From the NCBI GenBank assembly GCA_015680685.1, contig MNCI01011846.1:291141-355140 (forward strand): 64,000 bases of DNA, written 5' to 3'. This document shows positions 52,101 to 57,189 of the stretch, piece after piece; positions within the stretch are counted from its first letter, which is position 1, and each line of letters starts with the position of its first letter. The position numbers and the translations under genes are program-made. The DNA comes from Gnetum montanum. Its lineage: Eukaryota > Streptophyta > Gnetopsida > Gnetales > Gnetaceae. Under the pieces are notes generated by a model that searched no databases, had not been told where the DNA came from, and saw only the letters and a program-made list of their open reading frames with translations.

Positions 52101-53161
52101 CCGGTAATGAAGGAAATCCACAGTCCATAAAATTACAGGACATGTAACATTGTAGCGTGTAAAGGATTTGCAAGGACCGAGGATTCTGCTTAGTTGAATA
52201 TATAATAAACCGAATATGATAATTATGTGCTAAGGTTAACGTCCCAATCGAGGAGTAAGTATTTCATTAAGTAAACCTGAACGACGCTGTCAGAACCGAG
52301 TACTGCATCCCAGAGTTGAGAGAAAAGAAAAAGACGCAATTGTCAGCGAGACTTCGGCTCCGTCTTAGGAGTTACACCGCTTTTTAATTCCTAATCCACG
52401 CTATCAGAGGTACAGTAGCGCCTTGCAGGCAGCATGTACAACTTCTCAGGCAATAAAGGACGGAAACTAAATCATTGCATCATTGCAGCATTCACTGCAA
52501 CTCGCAAGCCACAAGCTCATGAAACTGCGGAATACAGAGCAAAACGAGAGCGATCACAAACTAAAAGACCGATTATGCGAGTTAGCAAACGGTAAGCCCT
52601 AGAACAAACGCGAATGGCTAATATTTCCTTGAACCAAATTCGCAGTGCCACGTTTTATTGTCGGAAAAAAAAAACTGGTAAAGCAACCTGTAAAGAGCAA
52701 AACTACGAGGGAAAAATACGCGGACAGCTGGAAAGCATAAAGAAGAATCTTAACGCTTAGCTTCTCAAGTTCTACTACGTGTTTGAGAAATGTCTGTTGC
52801 CGATTGTCAAAGAAATCGATTCAAGTGCAGTTTTCACACCATTTCGATCATAAAGTAATCAAAATATGCATAATTTGATGACAACTGAAAGAAACAATGC
52901 GCCGTGAACAAAATGACCATCTCTAAGTAAGTAAACAAAGCTCAAACGGACAGGCAAAGCTTCTTTTTCCTGTGCGTACCTGGGATTGGAGAACTCGTAC
53001 AGCTTGCCGCGCGGCGAGAAAATGATAAGGCCGACCTCGGCATCGCAGAGAATGGAGAGCTCGTATGCCTTCTTCAGCAGTCCGTTTCGGCGCTTTGAGA
53101 AGGTCACCTGCCGGCTCGTCGCATTCTCGATTCTCTTCATCTGCGTCTTTCCGCGCACCAT
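2285..53161 (-). CDS. SOC1-like: MIKC-type MADS-box transcription factor, TM3/SOC1-like, 3' part not found (gene span of exons 1-5)
   Basis: Joining 53161-52980, 27454-27370, 2658-2597, 2506-2407 and 2326-2285 on the minus strand gives 157 residues without a stop. Residues 1-60 are a full MADS domain beginning [13 protein letters not shown], with the [16 protein letters not shown] and LCDAEV blocks. Residues 61-89 are the I-region ([11 protein letters not shown]), and residues 90-157 are K-domain with regularly spaced leucines, [11 protein letters not shown] and [18 protein letters not shown]. The family binds CArG boxes as dimers in the nucleus. The MVRGKTQ start and RARKTE block are typical of the TM3/SOC1 clade, which acts in flowering or phase change in angiosperms; its role here is inferred. 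All junctions are GT-AG and the phases agree. Known family members have two more exons (exon 6 about 42 bp, then the C-terminal exon); I could not place them. No frameshift or missing MADS residue is seen, so the gene looks functional. Confidence 0.93.
2407..2506 (-). CDS. SOC1-like: MADS gene exon 4 (K-domain core)
   Basis: A 100-bp exon, the canonical size. After the split Lys it encodes [20 protein letters not shown] followed by [13 protein letters not shown]. The LLGE-(x)-L-x-S-L and QLE-(x)-Q-x-ERGL pattern is the conserved centre of the K-domain used for dimer and tetramer contacts. The acceptor is CTGTCAG and the donor GAAG|GTATGT. Confidence 0.95.
2597..2658 (-). CDS. SOC1-like: MADS gene exon 3 (start of K-domain)
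   Basis: A 62-bp exon, exactly the canonical MIKC exon 3 size. It reads [20 protein letters not shown] plus two bases of the next codon (AA, completed to Lys by exon 4). Hydrophobic residues fall at heptad positions, as expected for K-domain helix 1. The acceptor is ATATGCAG and the donor AAAA|GTATGT. Confidence 0.93.
3050..3320 (-). mobile_element. LINE C-terminal fragment
   Basis: The minus strand contains [20 protein letters not shown], which matches the KTQ-x-PY-xx-LLLE pattern after the reverse transcriptase of a plant LINE family (compare 8450-8640). Frames are interrupted. It lies about 390 bp upstream of exon 3 inside intron 2. Confidence 0.55.
4530..4969 (+). mobile_element. Decayed solo LTR, Copia-like
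   Basis: The block starts TGTTAGAG and ends TTATAACA, giving 5-bp inverted ends TGTTA/TAACA. TATATAA lies near 4716. It is followed by AATGGTACTGG, which resembles the start of an initiator-Met primer site. No matching second LTR was found. Confidence 0.45.
5011..5110 (-). repeat. Short repeat matching 7508-7600 (possible LTR end)
   Basis: CAATGTCTACACAAATTTTC at 5011 is a near match to CAATGTCCATACAAATCTTC at 7508, and the similarity continues for about 90 bp. Together they flank the gag-like relic at 5890-7480 and could be the remains of its LTRs. Confidence 0.35.
5890..7480 (-). pseudogene. Retrotransposon gag-like relic with initiator-Met type primer site
   Basis: Minus-strand TGGTATCAAAACTATG at 7463-7448 resembles the plant initiator-Met primer binding site. 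Downstream on the same strand are broken gag-like frames. They include [15 protein letters not shown] near 6600, a basic stretch, and a zinc-knuckle-like [13 protein letters not shown] near 6300-6330 that has lost its last Cys. A further 76-codon frame lies at 6122-5892. No protease or reverse transcriptase is visible. The superfamily is unclear. Confidence 0.45.
8086..8240 (+). mobile_element. tRNA-like SINE module, family 2
   Basis: AGGTGCTTGTTTCTCAAGTC leads to CCTAGGTTCGAGTCTAGG, which resembles a pol III B box. It then continues into GAAGAGGTTAGGCTTTCACT and a conserved tail. The same arrangement recurs at 39665-39840 (minus) and, in part, at 40060-40165 (plus). Confidence 0.6.
8450..8640 (-). 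mobile_element. LINE C-terminal fragment
   Basis: The minus strand reads [20 protein letters not shown] followed by KAMY. This is the post-RT region of the same LINE family as 3050-3320 and is better preserved than that copy. Confidence 0.65.
8640..9350 (+). repeat. Dispersed repeat, copy A (partner at 49370-49690)
   Basis: Two blocks match the partner: around 8675-8700 (AAAGTACATCACATGCTTAA) and 9155-9350 (GAGGAAAATTAATTATTA, then AACAACATTTACATCA). The roughly 450 bp between them in this copy is largely absent from the partner, so it is either an insertion here or a deletion there. Confidence 0.7.
10590..10790 (-). mobile_element. LINE reverse-transcriptase C-terminal fragment
   Basis: The minus strand encodes [15 protein letters not shown], matching the LxYGxEVWG motif of plant LINE RT C-termini. 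Preceding residues ([20 protein letters not shown]) fit the same alignment. Confidence 0.65.
11520..12075 (-). repeat. Cluster of tRNA-like SINE modules (families 3, 2 and 1)
   Basis: Three modules lie in a row. The one at 11520-11620 contains CTATGACTTGTAGACTACAA and resembles 46610-46710. The one at 11640-11720 matches the tail of family 2. The one at 11990-12075 contains AAATCAAGAGTCTTACTACT followed by AGGCTAACACC and belongs to family 1. All are diverged. Confidence 0.5.
13584..13619. repeat. (TTC)n microsatellite, likely the RTE 3' tail
   Basis: A TTC run with one imperfection sits exactly downstream (minus strand) of the RTE coding relic. Confidence 0.85.
14209..14294. repeat. 43-bp tandem duplication
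   Basis: ATTGAGCAACTTTTTGG and ATTGAGCAACTTGTTGG begin two adjacent 43-bp units at 14209 and 14252. Both contain TTTTGGACC-AAATCTTAGTT. Confidence 0.9.
14860..15800 (-). mobile_element. LINE 3' region, second copy
   Basis: It aligns in the same orientation with 17340-18000. Shared strings include GGTAGGTAAATCCATCTT versus GGGAGTTAAATCCATCTT, ATAGTGAACTTT versus ATAGTGAGCTTT, and GAGATATTCCAT in both. The coding frame is heavily degraded. Confidence 0.6.
17200..19330 (-). mobile_element. LINE reverse transcriptase relic (non-RTE lineage)
   Basis: Minus-strand frames in order are a pre-RT segment near 19300-19150 ([17 protein letters not shown]) and RT block [20 protein letters not shown] at 19000-18915. 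Next comes [19 protein letters not shown] at about 18450-18395, then [12 protein letters not shown] near 18330, where the catalytic YADD has decayed to YVDH. Degraded C-terminal sequence runs to about 17200. Stops and frameshifts are frequent, and the RT N-terminal block is tandemly duplicated. Confidence 0.8.
18735..19070. repeat. 169-bp tandem duplication inside the LINE relic
   Basis: CCCTAACTTGGTTAACTTC occurs at 18741 and 18910. The following sequence (GCCCAA, TTTCTTTTCTA, ACTTA-CAAAAATATTACTC, TATAACAAGATAGCTTTA) repeats in the same order. Confidence 0.85.
19340..22170. other. Intron 2 stretch with no identified element
   Basis: No gene or diagnostic transposon domain was recognised. 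The part at 20930-21190 is purine-rich on the plus strand (AGGGAGAGGAGGAGAGG). The part at 21240-21700 has a more even composition. Both could be old LTR or low-copy DNA. Confidence 0.5.
22180..23390 (-). mobile_element. RTE-clade LINE reverse transcriptase relic
   Basis: Reading the minus strand from 23390, broken frames give [20 protein letters not shown], then [13 protein letters not shown]. Further on, near 22800-22650, comes an LGS-block with [11 protein letters not shown] and [10 protein letters not shown]. This is the order of RTE reverse transcriptase blocks through the C-terminus. The 5' half and the catalytic centre are not readable. Confidence 0.75.
23400..27369. other. Intron 2 stretch upstream of its first 4 kb, unassigned
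   Basis: No coding gene was identified. At 24892-24922 there is an alternating purine-pyrimidine run (TGCATGCGCACGTGCACACA). At 25600-25760 there are phrases (ATGGTCCACTTGTAGCTTCC) loosely like those at 43500-43870. The rest is AT-rich and repeat-like. Confidence 0.5.
27370..27454 (-). CDS. SOC1-like: MADS gene exon 2 (I-region)
   Basis: An 85-bp exon. Its first base completes the codon split after exon 1 (AG+C, Ser) and is followed by 28 codons starting [10 protein letters not shown] and ending NLVEDTQ. The acceptor is TTTTGAAG and the donor CAG|GTACAA. SMQK-LxRY is the usual first line of the I-region in MIKC proteins, and 79-85 bp is the usual size. It sits alone, with about 25 kb of intron on each side. 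Confidence 0.93.
27500..29050. promoter_or_regulatory. CpG-bearing low-repeat block next to exon 2
   Basis: The sequence changes character here: clusters such as AAACGACGCTATCCCGC near 28000 and GAACGCCCCTAGCGCTCC near 28465 contrast with the CpG-poor interior. No coding frame is convincing. It is likely original intron 1 sequence; a regulatory role or internal promoter is inference. Confidence 0.4.
29060..30434. other. Intron 1 stretch left of the LTR element, unassigned
   Basis: AT-rich, with CT-rich microsatellites at 29668-29685 and about 30396-30412. It ends in GCTTT, the left target-site duplication of the LTR element. Confidence 0.5.
30435..31280 (+). repeat. 5' LTR (846 bp)
   Basis: It starts TGATGAA and ends TTCATCA, a perfect 7-bp inverted pair. 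An 18-bp palindrome (GGCTAAGATATCTTAGCC) lies at 30456-30473 and a TATAAATA box at 30523-30530. In its last 86 bp I count nine differences from the right LTR, so the insertion is old. Confidence 0.92.
31282..31299 (+). other. Primer binding site, tRNA-Asp type
   Basis: TGGCACCGTTGCCAGGGA starts 1 bp after the LTR. Against the recalled complement of plant tRNA-Asp (TGGCGCCGTTGCCGGGGA) there are two differences. Both are G to A at a CpG, as expected from decay of methylated cytosine on the other strand. Confidence 0.8.
31373..32870 (+). pseudogene. Broken retrotransposon gag
   Basis: The ATG at 31373 opens a frame now cut by stops. The N-terminal part (31449-31778) is charged and Ser-rich ([13 protein letters not shown]). 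The capsid-like gag domain follows at 32030-32420, with [51 protein letters not shown] and [21 protein letters not shown] coiled region ([20 protein letters not shown]) follows. The same protein is encoded on the minus strand at 55030-56060, where different positions are broken, so the shared reading is real. It would package element RNA in virus-like particles. Confidence 0.85.
32880..34156 (+). pseudogene. Downstream polar ORF of the LTR element
   Basis: A broken Pro/Tyr/Gln-rich segment (32880-33370) is followed by an open frame of 223 codons from 33485 to 34156. It contains [13 protein letters not shown], a Lys/Asn-rich middle and [19 protein letters not shown] recognise no protease or polymerase motif. 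It may be a gag extension or an unknown accessory protein. At 34022-34035 it includes TTCAATCGTGGGGG, identical to the sequence before the 3' LTR. Confidence 0.6.
34157..36150 (+). other. Non-coding interior of the LTR element
   Basis: No long frame was found and no RT or integrase motif. A 26-bp direct repeat differing at one base (GACATGTTACCCATGCCTAA with its continuation) lies at 34699-34724 and 34798-34823. Confidence 0.6.
36280..36830 (+). pseudogene. Small 3' ORF remnant of the LTR element
   Basis: The first part is Glu/Gln-rich ([20 protein letters not shown]) and stops near 36450. Another frame at 36457-36666 includes [20 protein letters not shown] and TYQFWQNK. The function is unknown. 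The position matches the extra 3' ORF seen in some Athila-type elements, but I see no sequence proof of homology. Confidence 0.4.
37036..37051 (+). other. Polypurine tract before the 3' LTR
   Basis: TTCAATCGTGGGGGTA directly abuts the TGATGAA start of the right LTR, the expected place for plus-strand priming. Confidence 0.75.
37052..37948 (+). repeat. 3' LTR (897 bp)
   Basis: It starts TGATGAA and ends TTTATCA. The 18-bp palindrome is conserved at 37073-37090, followed by two extra partial copies (ATATCTTAGCC, GATATCTTAACC) that make this LTR longer than the left one. TATAAATA is at 37178-37185. Confidence 0.92.
37949..39400. other. Intron 1 stretch right of the LTR element, unassigned
   Basis: It begins with ACTTT, the right target duplication. 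It is AT-rich, with no coding frame or diagnostic domain found. Confidence 0.5.
39400..39660. mobile_element. Inverted pair of tRNA-like SINE modules, family 1
   Basis: The plus-strand module at 39408-39535 has GTAGGCTAGGAATAAGACTA, then AAAGCTCCAAGTCATGGGTT and TGATTC, laid out like pol III A and B boxes. A minus-strand module at 39570-39655 has GAATCGAATCC, AAATTAAGAGTTGAACCACT and GGCTAACACC. Relatives lie at 46330, 48180, 48340, 51270 and 57420. Confidence 0.6.
39665..39840 (-). mobile_element. tRNA-like SINE module, family 2
   Basis: The minus strand reads AAGGTGCTTGTTTTTCAAG, GACCTAGGTTTGATCC, AAGAGGTTAGGTTTTCACTT and GGATCCCACCATGGTAAAAC, the same order as 8086-8240. Confidence 0.65.
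40060..40165 (+). mobile_element. tRNA-like SINE module, family 2, 3' part
   Basis: GAGGTTAGGCTTTTGCTCAT, CCCTCCCAGGATCCCACCTT and GAGCATTGAACTTC match the 3' part of 39665-39840 in opposite orientation. Confidence 0.55.
40873..41010. repeat. 63-bp tandem repeat, two copies and a partial third
   Basis: ATTTCTAAAATAGAGCTTCG at 40873 and ATTTCTAAAATGGAGCTTTG at 40936 begin 63-bp units ending TTTAATAGTT. A third copy starts at 40999 and fades quickly. Confidence 0.85.
41215..42960 (+). mobile_element. Helitron Rep (HUH nuclease) relic
   Basis: Plus-strand frames give, in order, [20 protein letters not shown] with [20 protein letters not shown] (41320-41440) and [20 protein letters not shown] (about 41578-41640). 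After more coding fragments comes [20 protein letters not shown] near 42360-42420, then [20 protein letters not shown] with LLLHYPF (42780-42890). HVH in HGSPHVHGF is the metal-binding HUH motif, and the YIAKY block matches the tyrosine region. These are the N-terminal rolling-circle parts of plant Helitron proteins. The helicase part is absent. Stops and frameshifts show it is dead. It is antisense to the MADS gene. Confidence 0.9.
43148..43176. repeat. (GT)n microsatellite
   Basis: An uninterrupted GT run of 29 bases followed by GCACGCGCACATGTG. Confidence 0.95.
43180..45190. other. Intron 1 stretch, possible LTR-like DNA
   Basis: No gene was recognised. TATAAATA near 44303 sits in a moderately complex stretch (44150-44460) that could be an LTR promoter, but no paired repeat or TG...CA boundary was established. 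Confidence 0.35.
45195..45345. repeat. Dispersed short repeat (partner at 54785-54925)
   Basis: The shared order is CCCAAGACATATAG-CAAC, GTGATAC or ATGATAC, GATGCCTCAAGTG-AACT, GAAACCTCTT or GAAAACCTCTT, AAGA-A-TGA and CTAAC-ACTTGA. The tail is tRNA-like in layout. Confidence 0.65.
46010..46710 (-). repeat. Cluster of tRNA-like SINE modules
   Basis: Modules lie at 46010-46085 (AATCAAACCTATGACTTG), 46330-46475 (AAATCAAGAGTCTTACCATT, family 1) and 46610-46710 (GAATCAAGCTTGTGACCTGA, then CCACAAGCCACATGCTCTAG, family 3). On the minus strand each reads like an A box followed by a B box. Confidence 0.5.
48180..48470 (-). repeat. Two tandem tRNA-like SINE modules, family 1
   Basis: 48180-48320 contains CAAACCTATAACTTGGAGCT and AAATCAAGAGTCTTACCACT. 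48340-48470 contains CCAGAACATAGAGCTTACAA and CCACTAGCCTAATACCTCAC. Both also share the CAAGATATATAG lead-in. Confidence 0.6.
49370..49690 (+). repeat. Dispersed repeat, copy B (partner at 8640-9350)
   Basis: It contains GAGTACATTACATGCTTAAT and GAGGAAAATTAATTATTAGT in the same order and orientation as copy A, without the 450-bp interruption. Confidence 0.7.
49841..50144. repeat. 152-bp tandem duplication
   Basis: Units at 49841-49992 and 49993-50144 both begin ATGCATAGATCA and end TTACAAGAT. I count four differences in 152 bp, so this duplication is much younger than the surrounding repeats. Confidence 0.95.
50230..50800 (-). mobile_element. RTE-clade LINE reverse transcriptase, N-terminal fragment
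   Basis: Minus-strand frames from 50760 read [20 protein letters not shown] with EPWKAFGD, then [10 protein letters not shown] and [19 protein letters not shown]. They end with ENLHLIFID and EKAYDRV. This is the RTE palm/finger order. It stops before the catalytic centre, where the sequence joins the region next to the 152-bp duplication. Confidence 0.8.
50868..51054 (+). repeat. Diverged LTR 3' part, same family as 30435-37948
   Basis: CATATGCCTTAATCACACTT, CTCTAGATGCTCAGCC and TATATGGTTGGGCATGGG-C align in order with the 3' part of the LTRs. It ends CTCATCA at 51054, the family's terminal sequence. No primer site follows, so it is a solo or broken LTR. Confidence 0.7.
51213..51340 (+). repeat. 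30-bp tandem duplication plus SINE family 1 module
   Basis: CCAATGAAGTGTTAACCTAG occurs at 51213 and 51243 (period 30). The second copy leads into ACACTCTTGATTTGGAAGCT, the family 1 module. Confidence 0.75.
51360..52979 (-). promoter_or_regulatory. 5' part of intron 1, low-repeat and CpG-bearing
   Basis: It starts with a short (AAAAT)n run and continues into unique-looking DNA with increasing CpG density toward exon 1 (for example GGTACCGCGCC near 52070 and CTCGTCTTAGG-like text near 52365). No coding frame was found. It is probably original intron DNA and may carry regulatory sites. Confidence 0.4.
52980..53161 (-). CDS. SOC1-like: MADS gene exon 1 (MADS domain)
   Basis: This exon encodes residues 1-60 plus two bases of codon 61 (182 coding bases). 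The ATG at 53161 is chosen because MVRGK is the conserved type II MADS start; the frame is open a little further upstream only through a TTG at 53197. The DNA-binding helix ([20 protein letters not shown]) and the dimerisation strand ([17 protein letters not shown]) are intact. The donor is CCCAG|GTACGC, with GT at 52979-52978. CpG dinucleotides are much denser here than in the intron interior. Confidence 0.96.
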
Positions 53162-53580
53162 TTTCGCTTGCTTGCTAATAAGGAAATGTCGATCCAAGTC
53201 TACCGGACGAGAGCAGGCCCGAGACTTAACCTAATTCGAGAAAGAAAGAAATATCCGAAGACGACACGCACTCGGATGCGAGCGATCAGCCGCTCGGCCT
53301 GAAAATGTCCGATCGCCAATGATTAAGCAAGCAGAAACAAGTCCAATTTGCGCTACAAACAGGCACCAGACGGAGAAATTTTTGCAGAATGCGTATGCTC
53401 AAGCTCTGCGCTGTTCCACCAATGGAAAGTAAGTGAAAAGTCGCGCAAAACAAGTGGAGCGCAGACAAGCCACACAGGGCAACTCTCGAGCTTGTTATCG
53501 GGCCGCATTACATGCCATCATGCATGGCCATGCCCAAGTGCCATCATCTCCAAATATGCCCATCATGAATAATACCTTAT
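53162..53580 (-). promoter_or_regulatory. 5' leader and proximal promoter of the MADS gene
   Basis: A CpG-rich stretch upstream of the ATG with pyrimidine-rich leader sequence (TTTCTTTCTTTCTCG on the minus strand near 53240). A CATGCATG (RY-type) site lies at 53519-53526, 358 bp before the ATG. No clear TATA box is visible. The transcription start is unknown, and a 5'-UTR intron cannot be excluded. Confidence 0.45.
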
Positions 53581-54780
53581 GACCATGTATAGATATAACG
53601 GCCATGGCATGGCAGGGTTAGATTTAACATGGAAATGCAATTGTAAAATCAGTGAGCAGTTCCTCTTCTACTATTTGAAAAAGTTTTGTGCTTGTCTTGT
53701 ATTGGGTTCGTCTTCTATGGTAGAGTGGCTGTATGGTATTGAATTGCAAGTGGTGTTAGGTAGGTAGCTGACCATAAAAATGTTTAATCATTATGTCAAT
53801 GTCATTTATTAACAAGAGAAGAAAGATAAGAAGAAAGATAAGGTTAAGATTAGAAGAAAGATAAGAAGAAAGATAAGGTTAAGATTAGGGTTTGAATCAT
53901 TGTTAACTTTTTGGTATCGGGAGGGCCACATTTAACATATAATAAGTTGACATATTCAAGTATTGTAATAATTTTGGTTTGTTGCATGCATGAAACAATT
54001 ATTATAATAATATTAGTTGATATTATCCATGTAAACAATACTGTAATTTTTTTAACTCTTATCTATAAAAATAGTACTGCAATAATGTTTTGTTGATTCA
54101 TCCATTGAATATATGTTAAATGATAAAGATTGCAAATGATTTGATCCTTGATTTTTTTAATTGTCATCTTAATGCTTATAATGCATTTCCATGCATGGAT
54201 GTATTTTTATAATGCATTTTTATGCATGGGTGTAATCTACCATGGGTTTCCATGCCAAGGCTTCTACCCCTAAGCTAACACCTCATTGAATCATGTAATG
54301 TTATTTTAAAATATTGTATTTACTTTAAAGAAAGTAAAAATTATTAGTTGTTATGCCTTTTTGGTATCCCTTATAAAAGCTTAGGTTGTTCATGTTAAGC
54401 ATTTATAGATATAATGTTTCACATCATTCAATTTACTTGATAATTATATCATCAAATTCATAAAGTTTTATAATTCAACATTTTTATTTATTAATAATGT
54501 TATAAATTGATAGTGATACTCTTGGGAAATAATTTCTATTGCTAATGCATTTTAATTAACTTAGTAAAAACCTGTGTGTTTTTTCTTAGTACATTAAGAA
54601 AAGTTAGTTATAACATATAACATATATTATTTTTATTAAAACTAAAGCTAAATTTTTATGTACATCTACTAAGACCATATGGATCTACCAAACTAGTTTT
54701 AGAATTCATCCTTGCATCATATTTTTTGTACATAGCTTAGCTTACTAGAATTGAACATGAGACTTGGGTCTTCCATGCCA
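53580..54780. other. Upstream region, AT-rich
   Basis: No gene was recognised. It includes the perfect 35-bp duplication at 53817-53886 and tRNA-like scraps near 54240-54290 (CTAAGCTAACACCTCATTG). Confidence 0.5.
53817..53886. repeat. Perfect 35-bp tandem duplication
   Basis: Two identical 35-bp purine-rich units start at 53817 and 53852 with AGAAGAAAGATAAG and end GGTTAAGATT. Confidence 0.95.
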
Positions 54781-54784
54781 AGGC

Positions 54785-54925
54785 TCTAAGTATATCCCAA
54801 GACATATAGACAACGTGATACTTGAGAAAAATTATAGATGAATATAATGATGCCTCAAGTGCAACTTAAATTGAAAACCTCTTACTTAATAAGACACTGA
54901 ACTAACCACTTGAACCACCTATTGA
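54785..54925. repeat. Dispersed short repeat (partner at 45195-45345)
   Basis: It has the same motif order as its partner, including GATGCCTCAAGTGCAACTTA. Confidence 0.65.
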
Positions 54926-55009
54926 TCAATAAAGTTTAAACTAATCTTTAACTATGAACAATTTCAATTATTCTTAACATGAACTAGTAAGCATCAAGAA
55001 GGAGATCAA

Positions 55010-57060
55010 GGATAACCAAAGTTAAATAAGTAGTTGATGGCTTTCAATTCAAATAACCGACCTTGGACATAAATCCCAAGGGCTTCTCTTATTTGGTTAT
55101 GAAGCCCATGTATGATGTGGAAAAGATACTCTTTTAGAGAGAAATCATGGCCTGGACATCTATGTAGTAGCGAATAGTATCTATCCAAGACCACATCCAA
55201 GGATTCATGTTTTTCTTACCTCCATTCTTAGATTTGTTTTCTCAAGTTGGACACTCTCGCATAGGTTTGGTATTTCTTGTTGAAGAGTTCTAGCATTGCG
55301 GACCATCAATGGATTGAATCTAATTCCAGTGATATATACCAACTTTCAGCTTCATCAATTAGTGTCCTAGGAAAGAGCTTAAGCTTTTGCCACTCACTCT
55401 TGATTTTTTGCAAGGCACAGACATCATGGAAGGCTTGTAAGCGATGTTGTGGATAAGAGTTATAGCCTTTCACAAATTTAGGCATGTTATTCATATCAAG
55501 CCTTTTGATGCGACTTTCCCTTTGATGCATGCGGGGTATTTTAACTAACTCTATTATCTGCATCATGCTCCTAGTAGCCAACAAGGGTTCATCATCATTG
55601 GACATGTCGTAATGATGATATCTATTTCTATTTATTTGATTATGTTGATCTCATCTATTCTTACTTTGATGATCTCATCTATTTCTATTTCTACCTTTGT
55701 CTTGACCCCTTAGTGTATCTTTATTTCTATACCTATGTTCATCCTTGTCAGAACTAGACATGAAAGAGGAAGAGGAAGATGGAAAACTAGGAGAATCACC
55801 ATGGCTGCTATATCTTCCCCTATGGTCCCTTGATTTTTCTCTTCTAAGTTTGAATGAGGTCCTTGGCTTGAGGCCCTTCTTATTCTAGAACTTACTCCAT
55901 CTCCTCTAAGATTATCTGCATTAGTTGAATGTAGTCCTTGAGTGTAGTAAGGGTCTAGATGAGCATAGGAAACCCTTGCATGTGGTTCTTTAGTTTTCCT
56001 CAATATGGATCCTATCATTTCTCCTACTAGTGTTTTCATTATATGATGCATTAATTGGCCCTATGTGAAGAAGACATGGATTTGTTTGATAATGTGTGTA
56101 ACTTAAAATATTAATGTTTTCTAATAAATAGATCGTTAATGCATTTATAGTAATCGTGTATAATATAATTAATCTAGATAACTAATGTCATCCCCAACGC
56201 CAATGATGAGTTATAGGTACTCCTACACCCAACCATACGAATCACAAGTGTTCATGCACAATCTAGTCAAATCCCGTGAATGAGACTAGTTGTGGCATCT
56301 AGATTGTTAAGCATTAATTACAGGCCGTTGTCTTCCTACTTGGACTAGTGGTAGCTTTGTCACATATGATTTAGTCCAAAGTGAGGCATATGATAATTAA
56401 TGTTGTTAAGCTCATTTTACTCCTAGCAGTAAACATAATTGGGAATGGAATTTAATCTTGGGTCTAAGTAATAACAGTAATGTAAATCTACTCTAGCCTA
56501 GAGCGATGAGCATTCAGTCCTGGCTTACCATACACGTCTTGGGTTCATGTAACCATTACTGGGTTACCAAACATTATGCTACTTGGCGAACCAAGCAATA
56601 ACATTACTGGGATTACCATATGATTACACTTAAACACTCAAACCTAGTCGTACTCATTCCGCTTTACTAATAAATAAGTAAAATACTTGGAAATGTAAAT
56701 GACTAAACTAAGAAAATAGTAAAAACCATGCTTTGTAAAATAATAAAACTAAGTGGATGTTGCAATGATGAAAAGCAACCTTGATCTTTATTTTTGAATG
56801 TGAACTATGTTCAAGTACACTTCACTTGAATAAAAATTTTGTACAACTGCTCAACACCACACTATGGACATTCACTCTTTATCGCTAAAACTATGAAATA
56901 AAACTGCAAGAATCTACCCAAGGATGGAATGAAACTTATTCGGATCTATGTGCCCAAGTGTTGTATTTATAGGCTGCACACATCTTGCGATATTGGATCT
57001 ACGATGTTCTAGCATGTGCTATGATATCAGACATACAACATTGTAGATTACGATATCGTA
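55010..57060 (-). mobile_element. Truncated second copy of the LTR element (5' LTR plus gag)
   Basis: On the minus strand the LTR ends ACTCATCA at 56204. It is followed by TTGGCGTTGGGGATGA, a primer site with small deletions. It has TATAAATA at 56971-56964. The gag frame then runs to about 55030, where similarity stops inside gag. The outer LTR boundary is uncertain (57060-57190). The U3 region differs strongly from that of the 30435 copy. Confidence 0.85.
55030..56060 (-). pseudogene. Truncated retrotransposon gag
   Basis: Frames read MHHIMKTLVGEMIG (56051), VSYAHLDPYYTQGLHS, MSNDDEPLLATRSM (55605) and LFPRTLIDEAESWY. They end with [19 protein letters not shown] through GLHNQIREALGIYVQGRLFE near 55040. 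The protein is homologous to gag at 31373-32870 but has different stops. The C-terminal coil and everything after it are missing. Confidence 0.85.
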
Positions 57061-57189
57061 GGTGAACTAGGTCTTTGAGACTTGCATATCGGAAAGAAGT
57101 CAACACATTATATTACTTACATAAACTAGGTCTTTGAGACTTGCTAATGCAACTCTTACGTCCCTATTCTTGTTGACTTGTATAGAGAT

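Larger units (their letters stand above)
27455..52979 (-). other. Intron 1 of the MADS gene (25,525 bp)
   Basis: It is bounded by GTACGC at the donor and TTTTGAAG at the acceptor. Its first 1.6 kb (51360-52979) and last 1.6 kb (27455-29050) hold little recognisable repeat and are relatively CpG-rich. The middle carries a full LTR element, a Helitron remnant, an RTE fragment, tRNA-like SINE modules and tandem duplications. First introns of MADS genes often carry regulatory sequence; here that is inference. Confidence 0.9.
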
